A DNA stretch of 64,000 nt from positions 88,650,846 to 88,714,845 of the forward strand of contig OY978526.1 of the NCBI GenBank assembly GCA_963854835.1. Direction: 5' to 3'. Made by a program: the position numbers and the translations under genes. The notes beneath the pieces were generated by a model. That model was given only the letters and a program-made list of their open reading frames with translations, was not told the DNA's origin and made no database searches. The stretch's first letter is position 1. Each line of letters starts with the position of its first letter. Of this stretch, positions 47,853 through 58,699 are shown one piece after another. The DNA comes from Megamerina dolium. Taxonomy: Eukaryota > Arthropoda > Insecta > Diptera > Megamerinidae.

Positions 47853-48078
47853 AATTGGCAATTCTTCCGGTAGTAACAATTTGCCATGGAAAAGCTTCTA
47901 AAAGAACTCTGTGACAAAGCTCAGAAAAAGCGATGTCACACGAGTTCTGCCATTCGGAACCGGCTAAAATAAGTAGTTCCCATCTAATACTGTCCAAAAT
48001 TTAACACGCACAACAGTAGTGGAAGAGAAGCACGGCCAAGGAGGCTATAAGTGCCACATTATTTATTGTTTATTTTTA
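47853..48078 (+). repeat. tRNA-derived SINE, tail type I (copy S7), head missing
   Basis: Begins in the body (AATTGGCAATTCTTCCGGTA) and continues through GTTCTGCCATTCGGAACCGG, CCAAAATTTAACACGCACAA and a type I tail with a small deletion (GAAGCACGGCCAAGGAGGCT, GTGCCACATTATTTATT). It is fused to the C-terminal codons of the R1-like LINE. Confidence 0.85.
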
Positions 48079-49918
48079 CGTTCAATCAGGTAAATCAATA
48101 AAATTACCTCTTTTAGTCTGTGATTGTCTATCTTTTTTTGAAATATAAATATATTTTAAAAATTGTCGAAAAAAAATGAATATTAACCTATTTTTTCCAT
48201 TTCAATAAATTTAGTCCAATTTTAGATTACTCTCTTACTTAGCCACCATCTTTTATTGTATCTACCTTTTTATATATTTTCAACCTATTCATTTTGTTAT
48301 CCTGTTATAATGAAAATGGAAATCCTTAACCGCAATTTGTTCTTTTGTATTCTATTTGACTCTTTGTTTATTATATGTACACATTTATGCACTTAGTTAG
48401 TTAGCTTTTTATGCTTTTAACATTACATTACTGGTATTTGACAGTTCAATTATTTAAATATCATTCACAAATGGAATATACGATATATTTTGAGATCTAG
48501 TACAAATTATGCTGACTATTGGTACTGAAATATAAATTTATTGTATTTTTATAGAAATGTGAATATTTTAGGAATAAGGAGACTAAACAACCTATCTGGC
48601 CTCAAATTTATGTGTTTTAATTTAGGTTTTGAGTTTTGGAATTGCCAATTTCGACCATCGGGAATTTTGTGACGTGACGTCACAAAATTCGCGATTTTTA
48701 TACAGACCACTTTCACATGCTTTTCCATTATGAATAGTTGCCTGTAGGAAGTAAACTTTTAGAAGCACAAATTTTTGTCGTTCCAACGACTGCTTCTTCT
48801 AGAATATTTCTGGAATATATTATTTATTGAAAAATATCACAAAAACATGAAAATAATAATAATAATAATATTAAATGTAATCATCATAATCGAAGTATGA
48901 CATGATTATTTTCAATTGGATAATTAAATTTCAATCAATTTCATCTTAAAAATTGAAATTGCTTCATAATGTAATAACACGAAACATTGAATATATTGGT
49001 ATTTTTGTTATTGCTATTATTAGTGTACATACAAGTGAGTATGTGTTGTTGATGAGTGGTGAGAAATGTGTTAAATTCACGGAAATAAACAGGAAAATTA
49101 ATAATGGTAGATTCAATTTCGACCAGTCATTTCCTATAAAATAGATAAGGTATTTTACCTTTATTATCGGTCGAATCACGTACTCGTACAATATATTGCA
49201 TGTTTGTGTGTGTGTGTGTGTATGTGATAAAGGTACTCGTAGTAATGGAATATTATTTACCTTTATTACATTTAGTTATTACAACAGTTGTTCGATACTA
49301 TGGCGCCAAATGCAATGCAATTGAAAAGGGATGCCACACTAGTCTACCCTCTTTATTAAATTCTTTTTATAATTCATTCCAAAATATACACTCAATAACA
49401 TATTTATTATTTCTATGATTTCTATGCTGAAAGTTTCATTTTTGTGGAGGAGGTGTTTTATGTTAGTTTAATTTATACTTTGATACCACAATACTTTGAA
49501 AAGTTCAATTTTATTCTATCCATGTTAGTGTGGTAAAAGTATTTGGTATGTCTGTTGTTGTTCATATGATGTGTTTATATATTTTTAATTTGGCCATATA
49601 AATAAAATATGAGTTTGAGAAATTACTTTCCATGAACTTTTGATAAATAACGATAACAACATGGCTGTCGTTATCTTTATTTATGACTCTTGCCTCCAAA
49701 ACATGCTGAATATCTTAAAAGCAGGTTTGAGTTATTGGTTTTCATGCATCTTTGATTTGTGCTTGTATTGTGCGATGCGGTGTCGACTACGTGATAACTA
49801 CGCACATACATTTCTACATAATTGTTATATGCGCTTGTCATTTTTCAGATTTCAGTCATATTGAAAAAAAAAATCAATATAAAAATTATTCATTCTTATA
49901 TTTCATCCCTTAGTAATA
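48079..49918. other. Gene-free AT-rich spacer with a long palindrome
   Basis: No coding feature is supported. The palindrome at 48657-48695 is listed separately; (AAT)n near 48855-48870 and (GT)n near 49204-49222. Confidence 0.6.
48657..48695. repeat. 39-bp near-perfect palindrome with CRE-type core
   Basis: Inner arms of 14 bp (GAATTTTGTGACGT and its exact complement ACGTCACAAAATTC) flank a single G at 48676. After one mismatched pair, four more bases pair on each side (ATCG/CGAT). The centre holds TGACGTCA, the consensus of CREB/ATF-type bZIP sites. No transposon or gene is recognised on either side. Confidence 0.85.
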
Positions 49919-51157
49919 ACAGGTGCAGTAAAAAGAAATCCATTATTTTTCCAATACATGGCTTTAGTAATCTGTATCTCGCGATCGGGTTACACTAGAT
50001 GGCGTTAGAAAGATAGGATTTCGTACTAAATAAACTTTTCAGACAGTTTTGTGATTGCTTGACTCAGTATTGTTTGAGCACGCGTCAAAGATGGACAACA
50101 GTAAAGAGAAAATACTCCATATTTTACAGTTTTTTTTCGATAAAGGCGAAAACGCAAGCCAGACGGCTGAAAATGTGAATAGTGTTTATGGTCCTGATAC
50201 TGTAACAGCCAATTTGCGCAATGTGCAATTTTGGATTCGTCGATTCCTTTCCGGTAATTTTGATGTCAAAAATGCACCACGCTCTAGAAGGCCAATTGTC
50301 GAAAATATCGATAAAATAATGGAAATCGTGGAGTCTGACCGTCATGTAAGCACACTTTCTATTGCCCAGGAGTTAAACATCACACCCAAAACCGTTTGGA
50401 ACCATTTAAATAGGGCTGGATATAAAAAGAAGCTCGATGTATGGGTGCCACACGATTTAACGCAAAAAACCTCATGGACTGAATTTCCATCTGCGAATCG
50501 CTGCTGAATCGCAACAAAATCGGTGCATTTCTGAAGCGGATGGTTACTAATTATGAAAAGTGGGTCACTTACGACAACGTCAAGCGAAAGCTGTCGTGGT
50601 CGAATCGCAGTGAGCCGGCGCAAACCGTGGTCAAGCCAGGATTGACGGTCAGGGAGGTTTTGCTATGTATTTGGTGGGATTGGCAGAACTATGAACTGCT
50701 CCTCTACGGCCAAACTCTTAATTTGGACCTATACTGTCAACAATTGGACCGTCTGAAGGAAGCAGTCGTCCAGAAGCGGCCAGCTTTGGCCAATAGGAAA
50801 GGAATTTTGTTCCATCAGGACAACGCCAGACCACACACATCGATAGTGACTTGCCAGAAGCTCCGGGAGCTTGGTTGGGAGGTTCTTATGCAACCACCTT
50901 ATAGTCCGGCCCTGGCACCAAGTGATTACTACCTCTCCCTGCCTATGGCGAATGATTTTGCTGGTGAAAAATTTTCTTGTGAAAATCGACTGTCCCAGTT
51001 TTTTACCAATAGGGTTGCGAGGATTTCTATGAGAGTGGCAGTATGAAATTATCTTCAAAATGGCAACAAGTTATCGAATAAAACGGTGCATATTTGACCT
51101 AAATCGAATCATTGTAACTATGCTAAATAAAATCTTCAATTTAATGCAAAAACAAAG
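49919..51157 (+). mobile_element. Mariner family B, longest copy (B3), 3' repeat lost
   Basis: The 5' end ACAGGTGCAGTAAAAAGAAA is intact. The 3' side matches copy B4 through CTATGCTAAATAAA and TTAATGCAAAAA, then diverges, so the terminal ~25 bp including the 3' inverted repeat are missing. It carries the fullest family B transposase. Confidence 0.9.
50091..51102 (+). pseudogene. Mariner family B transposase (DD34D layout), inactive
   Basis: The ATG at 50091 begins MDNSKEKILHILQFFFDKGE. The product has AQELNITPKTVWNHLNRAGY near 50365-50425 (HTH) and KLDVWVPHDLTQK near 50432-50470. A frameshift in an A-run near 50466 and a stop follow. The first catalytic Asp is replaced: VTNYEKWVTYDN at about 50543, where VTGDEKW is expected. 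VLLCIWWDWQNYELL, FHQDNARPHT (second Asp, near 50818) and YSPALAPSDYYLSL (third Asp, near 50920) follow, with 34 residues between the last two. A final frameshift near 51020 precedes the end at 51102. The Asp to Tyr change alone should abolish catalysis. Confidence 0.9.
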
Positions 51158-52397
51158 AACAACTAAGCCTTGAGTTAGGTAAATATAAATTCATAAAAAG
51201 AACGAATTTGATTTGAGTAAATTCTAAAGAGATGTTTAAAACAGAAAATCTTACATACTGATTTGTATATGAATCCCTTACAATAATTTATGGGCTATTT
51301 TGTGTTAGACCGAAACACATATCTTTCCCATATCGTATATAACTATAAGGGTTGTATAAAAAATAATATGATATTTTAAGCAATTAGCAACTATAACGTC
51401 TTTGTACCATAATTAAATAGGTAGATATTAGATGAATACTTTACGGACCAATAATTTAATTAGGCAACGTAATTATAATTTGCAGACATGAAAATGAAAA
51501 TTAGCATGAATGAAAATATTTATAAATTTCGAAATAATTAAAGCTCATCACCTATACCAATTAACAATAATTGTTACCTCAATTGAAGGGTATTTTAAAT
51601 ATTCTGATGATTATGAACTACCTGAATGAGAACAATGCGTATCTATATATCGAAAAAATAAAAAAAAAATTCAAAAGCAAAAAGAACAGCAATAATATGA
51701 ATTCAAATTTCCTTTTGAAGGTTTTGCAAGGAAGCTGAAAGCGTACGATAACAAAATGGCAACAAAATGAAAGAGCCATAGAGGAAAACAAAACAAATAA
51801 AAAAAAAGTAAGCAATATCCACAATAACAATAACATTGCCAAAAACAGCTGGTATAACAAAAATAAATACCATTTGTTGTTGATTTTTTCCCCTACCTTT
51901 GTTAATGTTACCACATACAATGTAGATATTGTGCGAAAGAAGACAAAAAATGTATTGCTAGTTTGACAGGGTCAAAATGTTAGTCGTCTACGACTATACG
52001 ACATGATTATAGAGGGCATTATTGTTTTTGTGTGGGATTCCTTTTAGGGCAATGATTTTATATGTAGGTGCACTCTATAGACAGTGTGTGTAAAGGAAAA
52101 TCTATTTACATATATGTGCATGAGGGTGTGCGTATATATGTGTGTATATGAAGATGAAACAAAATAAAAATACCGGAGCAATTGCGATTCGTCATTTTTG
52201 CATCAAAAGTCAAACTTACAAAATTTTGAGCTCGTATATGCATGTACTTGTTATCTGTGTTATAAGACAGGGATTAAATTTCGCGCTTAAAACACACATG
52301 ATCAAACTTGATAGACATATATGGGGCCTGCGTAGTTAATTAAATTCTAGCATATAGGCTAAAAATCTAACAATTGCTACTTATATTCTAATGAATA
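51158..52397. other. Gene-free AT-rich spacer
   Basis: No supported feature. Confidence 0.6.
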
Positions 52398-53289
52398 TAC
52401 GAGGTCGTTCCCAGAACTACCCGACCTAACAAAGGAAACACAACAAATTTGGGAAAATTTTTCTTTATTTCTCAACATAATCACCTTTTACCTCTATACA
52501 CTTTTCCCAGCGATATTTTCTATAGCTTCGATACCCTGTTGTTTATAGTATGAACTGTCTAGCTCATTAAAATAGCCATCTACCGCAGACTACACTTCTT
52601 CATTGTTTGCAAATCTTCTACCAAATTATCATAATACTCGCCGTTGATTGTTTTTCCTTTTCGAAGATAATCAATAAAAATTATCCTACGTGCATTCCAA
52701 AAAACAGACGCCATAACCTTGCCTGCAGATGGAATTGTTTTCACCTTCTTTGGACACGATTCTCCCCTTTCAGTCCACTGTTTTGACTGCTCTTTTGTCT
52801 CAGGTGTGAATTAGTGGACCCATGTCTCATCCTTGGTTACGAATTGACGCAAAAACTTGGCTTTATTACTGTAAAACATCGTCAAACACTCTATAGAAAC
52901 ATCTTCATGACATTGATTTTGTTCTATTGTGAGCAAACGCAGCACCCACCTTGCACTCAGCTTTTTCATCTCCAAATTTTGGGTCAACATACGATGTGTA
53001 GCACTTTTTGAAATGCCTGTAATTTCATCTAGCTCACGCAGCTTCAACCGGCGATCATCCAATACCATTTTGTGGATTTTCTTAACCGTTTCTGGTGTGG
53101 TCACCTCAATTGGTCGACCACTACGGTGTTCGTCTTGGCAGCTCGTATGACCTCATTTAAACTCTGTCACCCAATATTTTATGGTCGTAAACGAAGGAGC
53201 AGACTCCCCTAGAGTAGAATCTAGTTTGACTCTAATATTCGTTGGACTGAGACCTTTCAAATGAAAGTAGTTCTGGGACCGCCCTCGTA
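52398..53289 (-). mobile_element. Mariner family A, two internal deletions (copy A5)
   Basis: Left end TACGAGGTCGTTCCCAGAAC, right end GTTCTGGGACCGCCCTCGTA. The minus strand reads LKGLSPTNIRVKLDSTLGES near 53200-53260, VKKIHKMVLDDRRLKLRELD near 53030-53090, and VTKDETWVH near 52811-52840. One deletion near 52620 removes the region of the second and third Asp. Another, near 53270, removes the transposase start and the 5' untranslated region, joining FHLKG codons straight to the inverted repeat. Confidence 0.9.
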
Positions 53290-54055
53290 ATTCTCCTAAA
53301 AAAATTCGTACAAAATTTAGGTTAGAGGGTTTACTAATGAAATGAGGAGCAGAAAGAGAAAGAAAATTTTGAGTAGACATTCAATTGTGTGGTATTTGCA
53401 ATGACGAATATATCTGTAGTTTACTTATCGGAAATTGCAATTGAAATTGCATATTTTATATATTTTTGGCATAAAATGAGTATAACTTGCATCATTTGAG
53501 TTTAACATGATAATGTTCGAAAATGAATTATATCTTATATTCTATGTCTAATCTTCAATATGAATTATATAAAATATAAAATATGAATATTATAAAATAA
53601 ACATGCATATTTGGAGGATTAAATTTAATTAGATATTTAATTGCATTTTCATAAATTATATTAATTGTATATCTTCATATATATATGGCAATTTATAAAT
53701 GTTATACAACATTACGAGTATTTACCACACGTTATTATTTATTAGTTGATTCAATTTCTATATTGTATAATACTAATTCATATTTCATTTGCGTGTACAT
53801 ATGGACATAAGTAAGGTCTGTCATAATTTATTTAACTTAATATGTACATATGTATGTTGCTTGACAACTACGTAGTTATGTGTGCCTGCATATTGAGTTA
53901 ATTTATATCGATAAGTATGATATTCCATGGGGAATGTATGGTTTTTTTTTAATTGAGTGTAAGAATATGTGAGTTAGAATGATGTACAAATATATGTAAT
54001 TACATAAACTATTATTCTGAGCGCAATAAATTGAGCTGAATGAATGAATGAATGG
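53290..54055. other. Gene-free AT-rich spacer
   Basis: No supported feature; a (GAAT)n run near 54040-54052. Confidence 0.6.
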
Positions 54056-54057
54056 TG

Positions 54058-54135
54058 GTGGGTGCCATTAATCGGTGGTAAGTGTGTCGTCATTCTGTTT
54101 AATATGTCACTGTTTAAAACACAGGCTCGATCAAA
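54058..54135 (+). repeat. Possible diverged SINE head
   Basis: GGGTGCCATTAATCGGTGGT and AAGTGTGTCGTCATTCTG align with the SINE head at roughly 28 of 38 positions, and CAGGCTCGATCAAACC could be an eroded B box. No body or tail is recognisable, so this is uncertain. Confidence 0.35.
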
Positions 54136-54195
54136 CCAATTTGGCTTGAAATAGCTTCTGAAAAGGCTTAGTAATAATTAAATCAAACCCCCGTA

Positions 54196-54397
54196 TGTAC
54201 TTACTTACTTATGTGGCCATAACAACCGAATATCGATTTAGGCCGAATATAACATGCTTCGCCAGCCATCTCTGTTCTTCGCTAGCTGGCTCCAGTCAGA
54301 TTCTCCAGTACTTGTTCTTTCCACCGGAGGTTAGGTCTTCCTCTTGTGCGTCGTCCTCCAGCGGGTTCCGAATATAACACCTTCTTAGCTGGAGCGT
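54196..54397 (-). mobile_element. RTE-like LINE 3' end fragment
   Basis: The minus strand matches the 28.3-28.6-kb copy: GGACGACGCACAAGAGGAAG, then CCTCCGGTGGAAAGAAC, then GAAGAACAGAGATGGCTGGC, then TTCGGCCTAAATCGATATTC, and a (TAAG)n tail represented on the plus strand by CTTACTTACTTATG. Only the last ~200 bp of the LINE are present. Confidence 0.85.
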
Positions 54398-55145
54398 GTG
54401 GAAAACAGCTTCGATTTTTCAGGCGGAGGTTCATGCCTTAGAGGTGCGTGCAAGAGAATGCATACGTAGGTGCACCCGTGGTACCAAATATGCATCCTAT
54501 CGGACAGCCAGGCGGCTTTAAAGTCCCTGGCAAAATTTTCGTTTCAATCAAGGCTGGTTTGGCAATGTTTTAAACTTCTCAATGCTCTGGCAGCATAGAA
54601 TTCTGTCACCCTCATTTGGGTGCTGGGATAAGAGGGACTCGAGGGCAAGCACTACTTTCATGGACCAGAGCCCTTCTGCGGGGTTACAAACAGTTCCATA
54701 AATAACTTGACATGTGAAAGGGAGAAACTTGATCCACTCGACTACTGGAGAGCCCAAACGGGCATGCGGCAGTCGAAGGGATTTATTGATGCCGCACATG
54801 TTAAGGTCGATGCCGTACTTAACCTCAGCAGAAATGGCATAAAACTCTACACAGAGCTGCTCACTGGGCACTGTAGACTCAACTATCAAATTAATAAAAC
54901 GATACCTATCTGTCATGAGGAGCAGGAAACATCGGAACATATTCTATGCAATTGCTCAGCGGTGCCAATATGTACACTTCATTACCTAGGTAATGGAATC
55001 TTGACTCCAAACTACATAGGTAAAATCAAGCCCACAGCAATTATAAGATTTATAAATAGTCTCGAATTGTTTTAGTTGGGCAATAGGCGCACAAAAGATC
55101 GTTTAGGTCGCAGTGCATTGAATAGCCTGAATAATAATAATAATA
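54398..55145 (+). mobile_element. RNase-H LINE fragment, copy 1 of an inverted pair
   Basis: The plus strand gives ICILSDSQAALKSL near 54490-54530 (RNase H), VTLIWVLG near 54605-54630, then an unbroken stretch from 54707 reading MTCEREKLDPLDYWRAQTGM, SRNGIKLYTELLTGHCRLNY and CHEEQETSEHILCNCSAV near 54908-54965 (CCHC-type finger). It ends ELF at 55075 with the stop TAG. The 3' UTR finishes at (AAT)n. Its 5' side is cut at the RTE fragment. Confidence 0.86.
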
Positions 55146-56725
55146 TGTACATGTATAAATATCTCTAAACTTCTTAATTTAATAAAAACAATAATAATAC
55201 TAATAGTAATAATAATAATAATAATAATAATACTAATAATGCGTTAATATAAACACGTTAGTAAATATGTGTCACTTACATACTAGCAAGTAAACACGTT
55301 AGCCTATGTACATATGTATAAACGACGAAATGTCAATTATTAATAACGTAAAGTGTGTTCTCACATGTTCTCTCAGTAGAAATGTATACAGGCATACTAT
55401 ACGTTTGTAGAGATAATTAAATTAAAAACAAACAATAAACAATAAGAATGAAAACAAAGGAAATTGCGTTGCTCTAAATTAAGTATATACATATACGAAT
55501 ACCCACATCAAGCTATGATGACCCCTGTGGTCAAAATGTGGAAGTGCCAATTTATTCGAAATATGTTTTTATTAAAAAAAAATTTTATTTGGTTGAATTT
55601 TCAAATATTGTGATTATATTTAGAAAGCTAATACGTTGTGTTTTTAACGTTCTTTTGTAAAACATTGAATTTGCCAGTTATCACATTTTGGTCGTAGCTT
55701 TTTCATATGTACTCAAACAAATGTTGTGCAACAATATTAAAGACACAAAGCAATAACAACAATAATATATTGTAATTTACTGGCAATTACGTACAGAGTG
55801 TGTACTATTGGAACGTGCAGTGTTGAATAACGAAAACTTCTAAAGCCATAAAATAGTTAATGCTACGCATGAAGACGTATTTGTAAATAGATGACAAATT
55901 ACAAGGACGGGTACGACCTTGAATGAATGTACAATTTATTGTAAGAATGGTTCGAAAGGATTTAACTTACTTCAGTATTACAATGAAAATCAAGTTGATT
56001 CGTTTTATTATATTCTCTGGCTATATGGCTAATAAAGTTAGTCTATTGGTTTGGTATCATTTTGTCTAAATTTGACATTACGACTGTATTAAAAATGTTT
56101 ATTGACAACTTACATACATATATGAGAATGCGATCCAAATGGGTATAATATTTTGTAGAATATTCTTGATACGATATACGATATAATATGTAAGTAGTAT
56201 TTATAATATATCAACACTATATAGTTCGATATTTGAATTTCATGAAATTGATTTGAGTTTCATTAAAATTTGTAGGTGTATGTATATATCATATATACCA
56301 TAATGATTAACATGACGTATGAGTAACATTATTACTAGCAAATTATACACACTTTTGCCCAGAATGTGAATATCCCATTTCATTTAATCTCATATACAAT
56401 ATATATATAGATTGAAGTAATTAAATATGTGTGTAATTACTGATGCCACCTTTCTCGTTCATGAAACATTTGTTTCATATGAGTAATATTACAAATGTTT
56501 AATTACTTATTGTACGTTAGTTACCATATACGCATGTATTCTGGTATACATTTATATGAAAATGGAATCAGATAAAATGTGAAAACACATTAGGGATACC
56601 AATTGTTAGATCTTTTTAGTGATTTTCATATTTTTCACAAGCCAATATCACCGGCATTCAGGCACTACAATCGATTCTTACGAGTAAGAAATGTTATTGA
56701 AAAAAAAATTCTATTTTTTAGTAGA
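55146..56725. other. Gene-free spacer
   Basis: (AAT)n microsatellites near 55190-55240; otherwise no supported feature. This is the loop between the two inverted LINE copies. Confidence 0.6.
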
Positions 56726-57545
56726 TTACTTATTCAGACTATTCAATGCACTTCGACCAAAAAAATCGTTTGTACGCCTCTTTCCCAACTAAAACAATTC
56801 TAGACTATTTATAAATCTTATAATTGCTATGGGTTTGATTTTGCCTATGTGGTTTGGAGTCAAGATTCCATTATCAAGGTAATCAATTCTACGTGTTGCC
56901 ACATTCTATGCTGGGCAATTGCATAGAATATGTTCCGATGTTTCCTGCTTCTCATGACAGAGTCAACAGGTATCGTTTTCTATAACACCTATTTTTTTCA
57001 TATGGTAATTGAGTCTACAGTGCCCAGTGGGCAGATCTTTGTAGAGTTTTATGACATTTCTGCTGAGGTTAAGAACAGCGTCCACCCTAACATGCGTGGG
57101 ATCAATAAGTCCCTTCGACTGCCGCATGCCCGTTTCGGCTCTCCAGTAGTCGAGTAGATCCCGTTTCTCCCTTTCACATTTTAAGTTGTTTATGAAACTG
57201 TTTGTAACCCCGTAGAAGGGCTCTGGTCCAATGAAAGGAGTGCTTGCGCCCTTTCTTCGTTCATGTACTGGCACCCACATGAGGGTGATAGAAGTCTTTG
57301 CTGCCAGGGCATTGAGAAGTTTAAAACATTCCTAAACAAGCCTCGATTGTCCTGGCTGTCCGAGAGGATGCATATTTTGGTACCTCGGCTGCCCCTACGT
57401 ATGCATTCTCCATCACATACCTCTAAGGCATGAACATCCGCCTGAAAGATGGAAGCTGTTTTCCCCATTGTGATTGCTCTCCGAAATCTTGGTGCAATTT
57501 CCCGCCTCCGCACTGCCATCTTCATGTTTTTAGTAACAATTTATA
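56726..57545 (-). mobile_element. RNase-H LINE fragment, copy 2 of an inverted pair
   Basis: Minus-strand homologue of 54398-55145. It reads KTASIFQADVHALEVCDGEC near 57410-57460, TKICILSDSQ near 57360-57390, GPEPFYGVTNSFINNLKCER near 57165-57220, GMRQSKGLIDPTHVRVDAVL near 57080-57140, PTGHCRLNYHMKKIGVIEND near 56970-57030, and then CHEKQETSEHILCNC near 56920-56960. The nucleotide match with copy 1 is high (roughly 85-90% by eye over 250 bp). Confidence 0.86.
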
Positions 57546-57729
57546 TTATTTACTGTACGCTTTAAGTTAGTATTGAGGGAAAATCATATTTTACTGCTAC
57601 CAAATGCTGTGGATTAATTTTGAATATAGGTAATTTAAAACAAATGTTCAGCAAAGTCTACACTCTAAAGAGGTATGTTTTAAATTTCGCCCCGAGCATA
57701 TTGAAAACAAATTGAAAACAAGAGGCTTT

Positions 57730-58500
57730 CAGTTATCAAAGATCGGAATTTATGATCTCTCAGGTTATTATATTCGAAATTTGTAAGATCGTCTGGAGAT
57801 CGTGTTTGAGGATACTGGTGAAGTACGAAACCATCAAAGATCAAAGCCGTGAAGAAACGAATCGACCGACAACCGCTTCGAAAACAGAAAATCTTTTCGC
57901 GGAAATTGCAAATTTCGCCAAAATCCATGTGCATGAAAATTTGCGACTCAGCGCGTACAAGCAACACACTGGACACCTGCTTACGGCAACATTGGAGGCA
58001 AAAGGCAAGCGAAAATCGAAAGCGTTACGCAGCCGGTACGCTCACAGACAAATTCTGTTTACTGACGAGAAAATCTTCACTGTAGAAGAATCGTTCCATA
58101 AACAGAATGATCGTGTGCATGATCGGTCATCCAGAGAATCATCCCAACTCATCCCGAGGATCCAAAGAGGCCTCTGCTCCAGCTCACAAGGCAAAAATGA
58201 CTCGACTGTGGCTAAAAAACAAAATTCCGGACTTTATATCAACTGATGATTGGCCAGCTAATAGTCCAGACCTTAACCCGTTGGATTACAAGTTGTGGTT
58301 CGTATTAGAGGGCATGGCTTTCTCTACTCGACACCCAAATATTGAGTCGGTGAAGCGTGCCCTTGTTCGTGCAGTGGACAACTTCCTCATGCATGATGTG
58401 CGTCTCGCGATCGGAAGTCAGTCAGTGAGTGGTCAGATTGTCAGTCGTGCTTGAAGGCAAATAGAAGTCATTTCGAATAAGTTGTTCTAAGATTTGTAGC
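57730..58500 (+). mobile_element. maT-like (DD37D group) transposase fragment, internally deleted
   Basis: The plus strand reads VKKRIDRQPLRKQKIFSRKL near 57845-57905, TGHLLTATLEAKGKRKSKAL near 57968-58027, and ILFTDEKIFTVEESFHKQND near 58050-58110 (first catalytic Asp in TDEK). After PRIQRG near 58155-58172 a deletion of the second Asp region leads to APAHKAKMTRLWLKNKIPDF near 58177-58240, then WPANSPDLNPLDYKLW near 58250-58300 (third Asp). From full-length relatives the second and third Asp would be 37 residues apart. It belongs with the fragment at 26614. No terminal repeats were found. Confidence 0.8.
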
Positions 58501-58580
58501 CATTCAATAACCGAATAAAAAAAAAAAGTTTTGAAAAATATTAATTCTGTGTACCAATATTTATGACTTGACTAGGTAAA

Positions 58581-58699
58581 TGAAATAAATATGTGGCATT
58601 TAAAGCCCCGAAGGGGTCTTTGGCCAAGCTTCTTTTCAATTGCTGTTGTGGGTGTTAAATTTTGGACAGTATTAGAAGGGACCTACTTATTTTAGCCGT
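58581..58699 (-). repeat. tRNA-derived SINE, tail type I (copy S8), tail only
   Basis: The minus strand contains only GGCTAAAATAAGTAGGTCCC, TAATACTGTCCAAAATTTAA and the type I tail AGAAGCTTGGCCAAAGACCC with TTAAATGCCACATATTTATT. Head and body are missing, as in a 5'-truncated retroposon. Confidence 0.85.
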
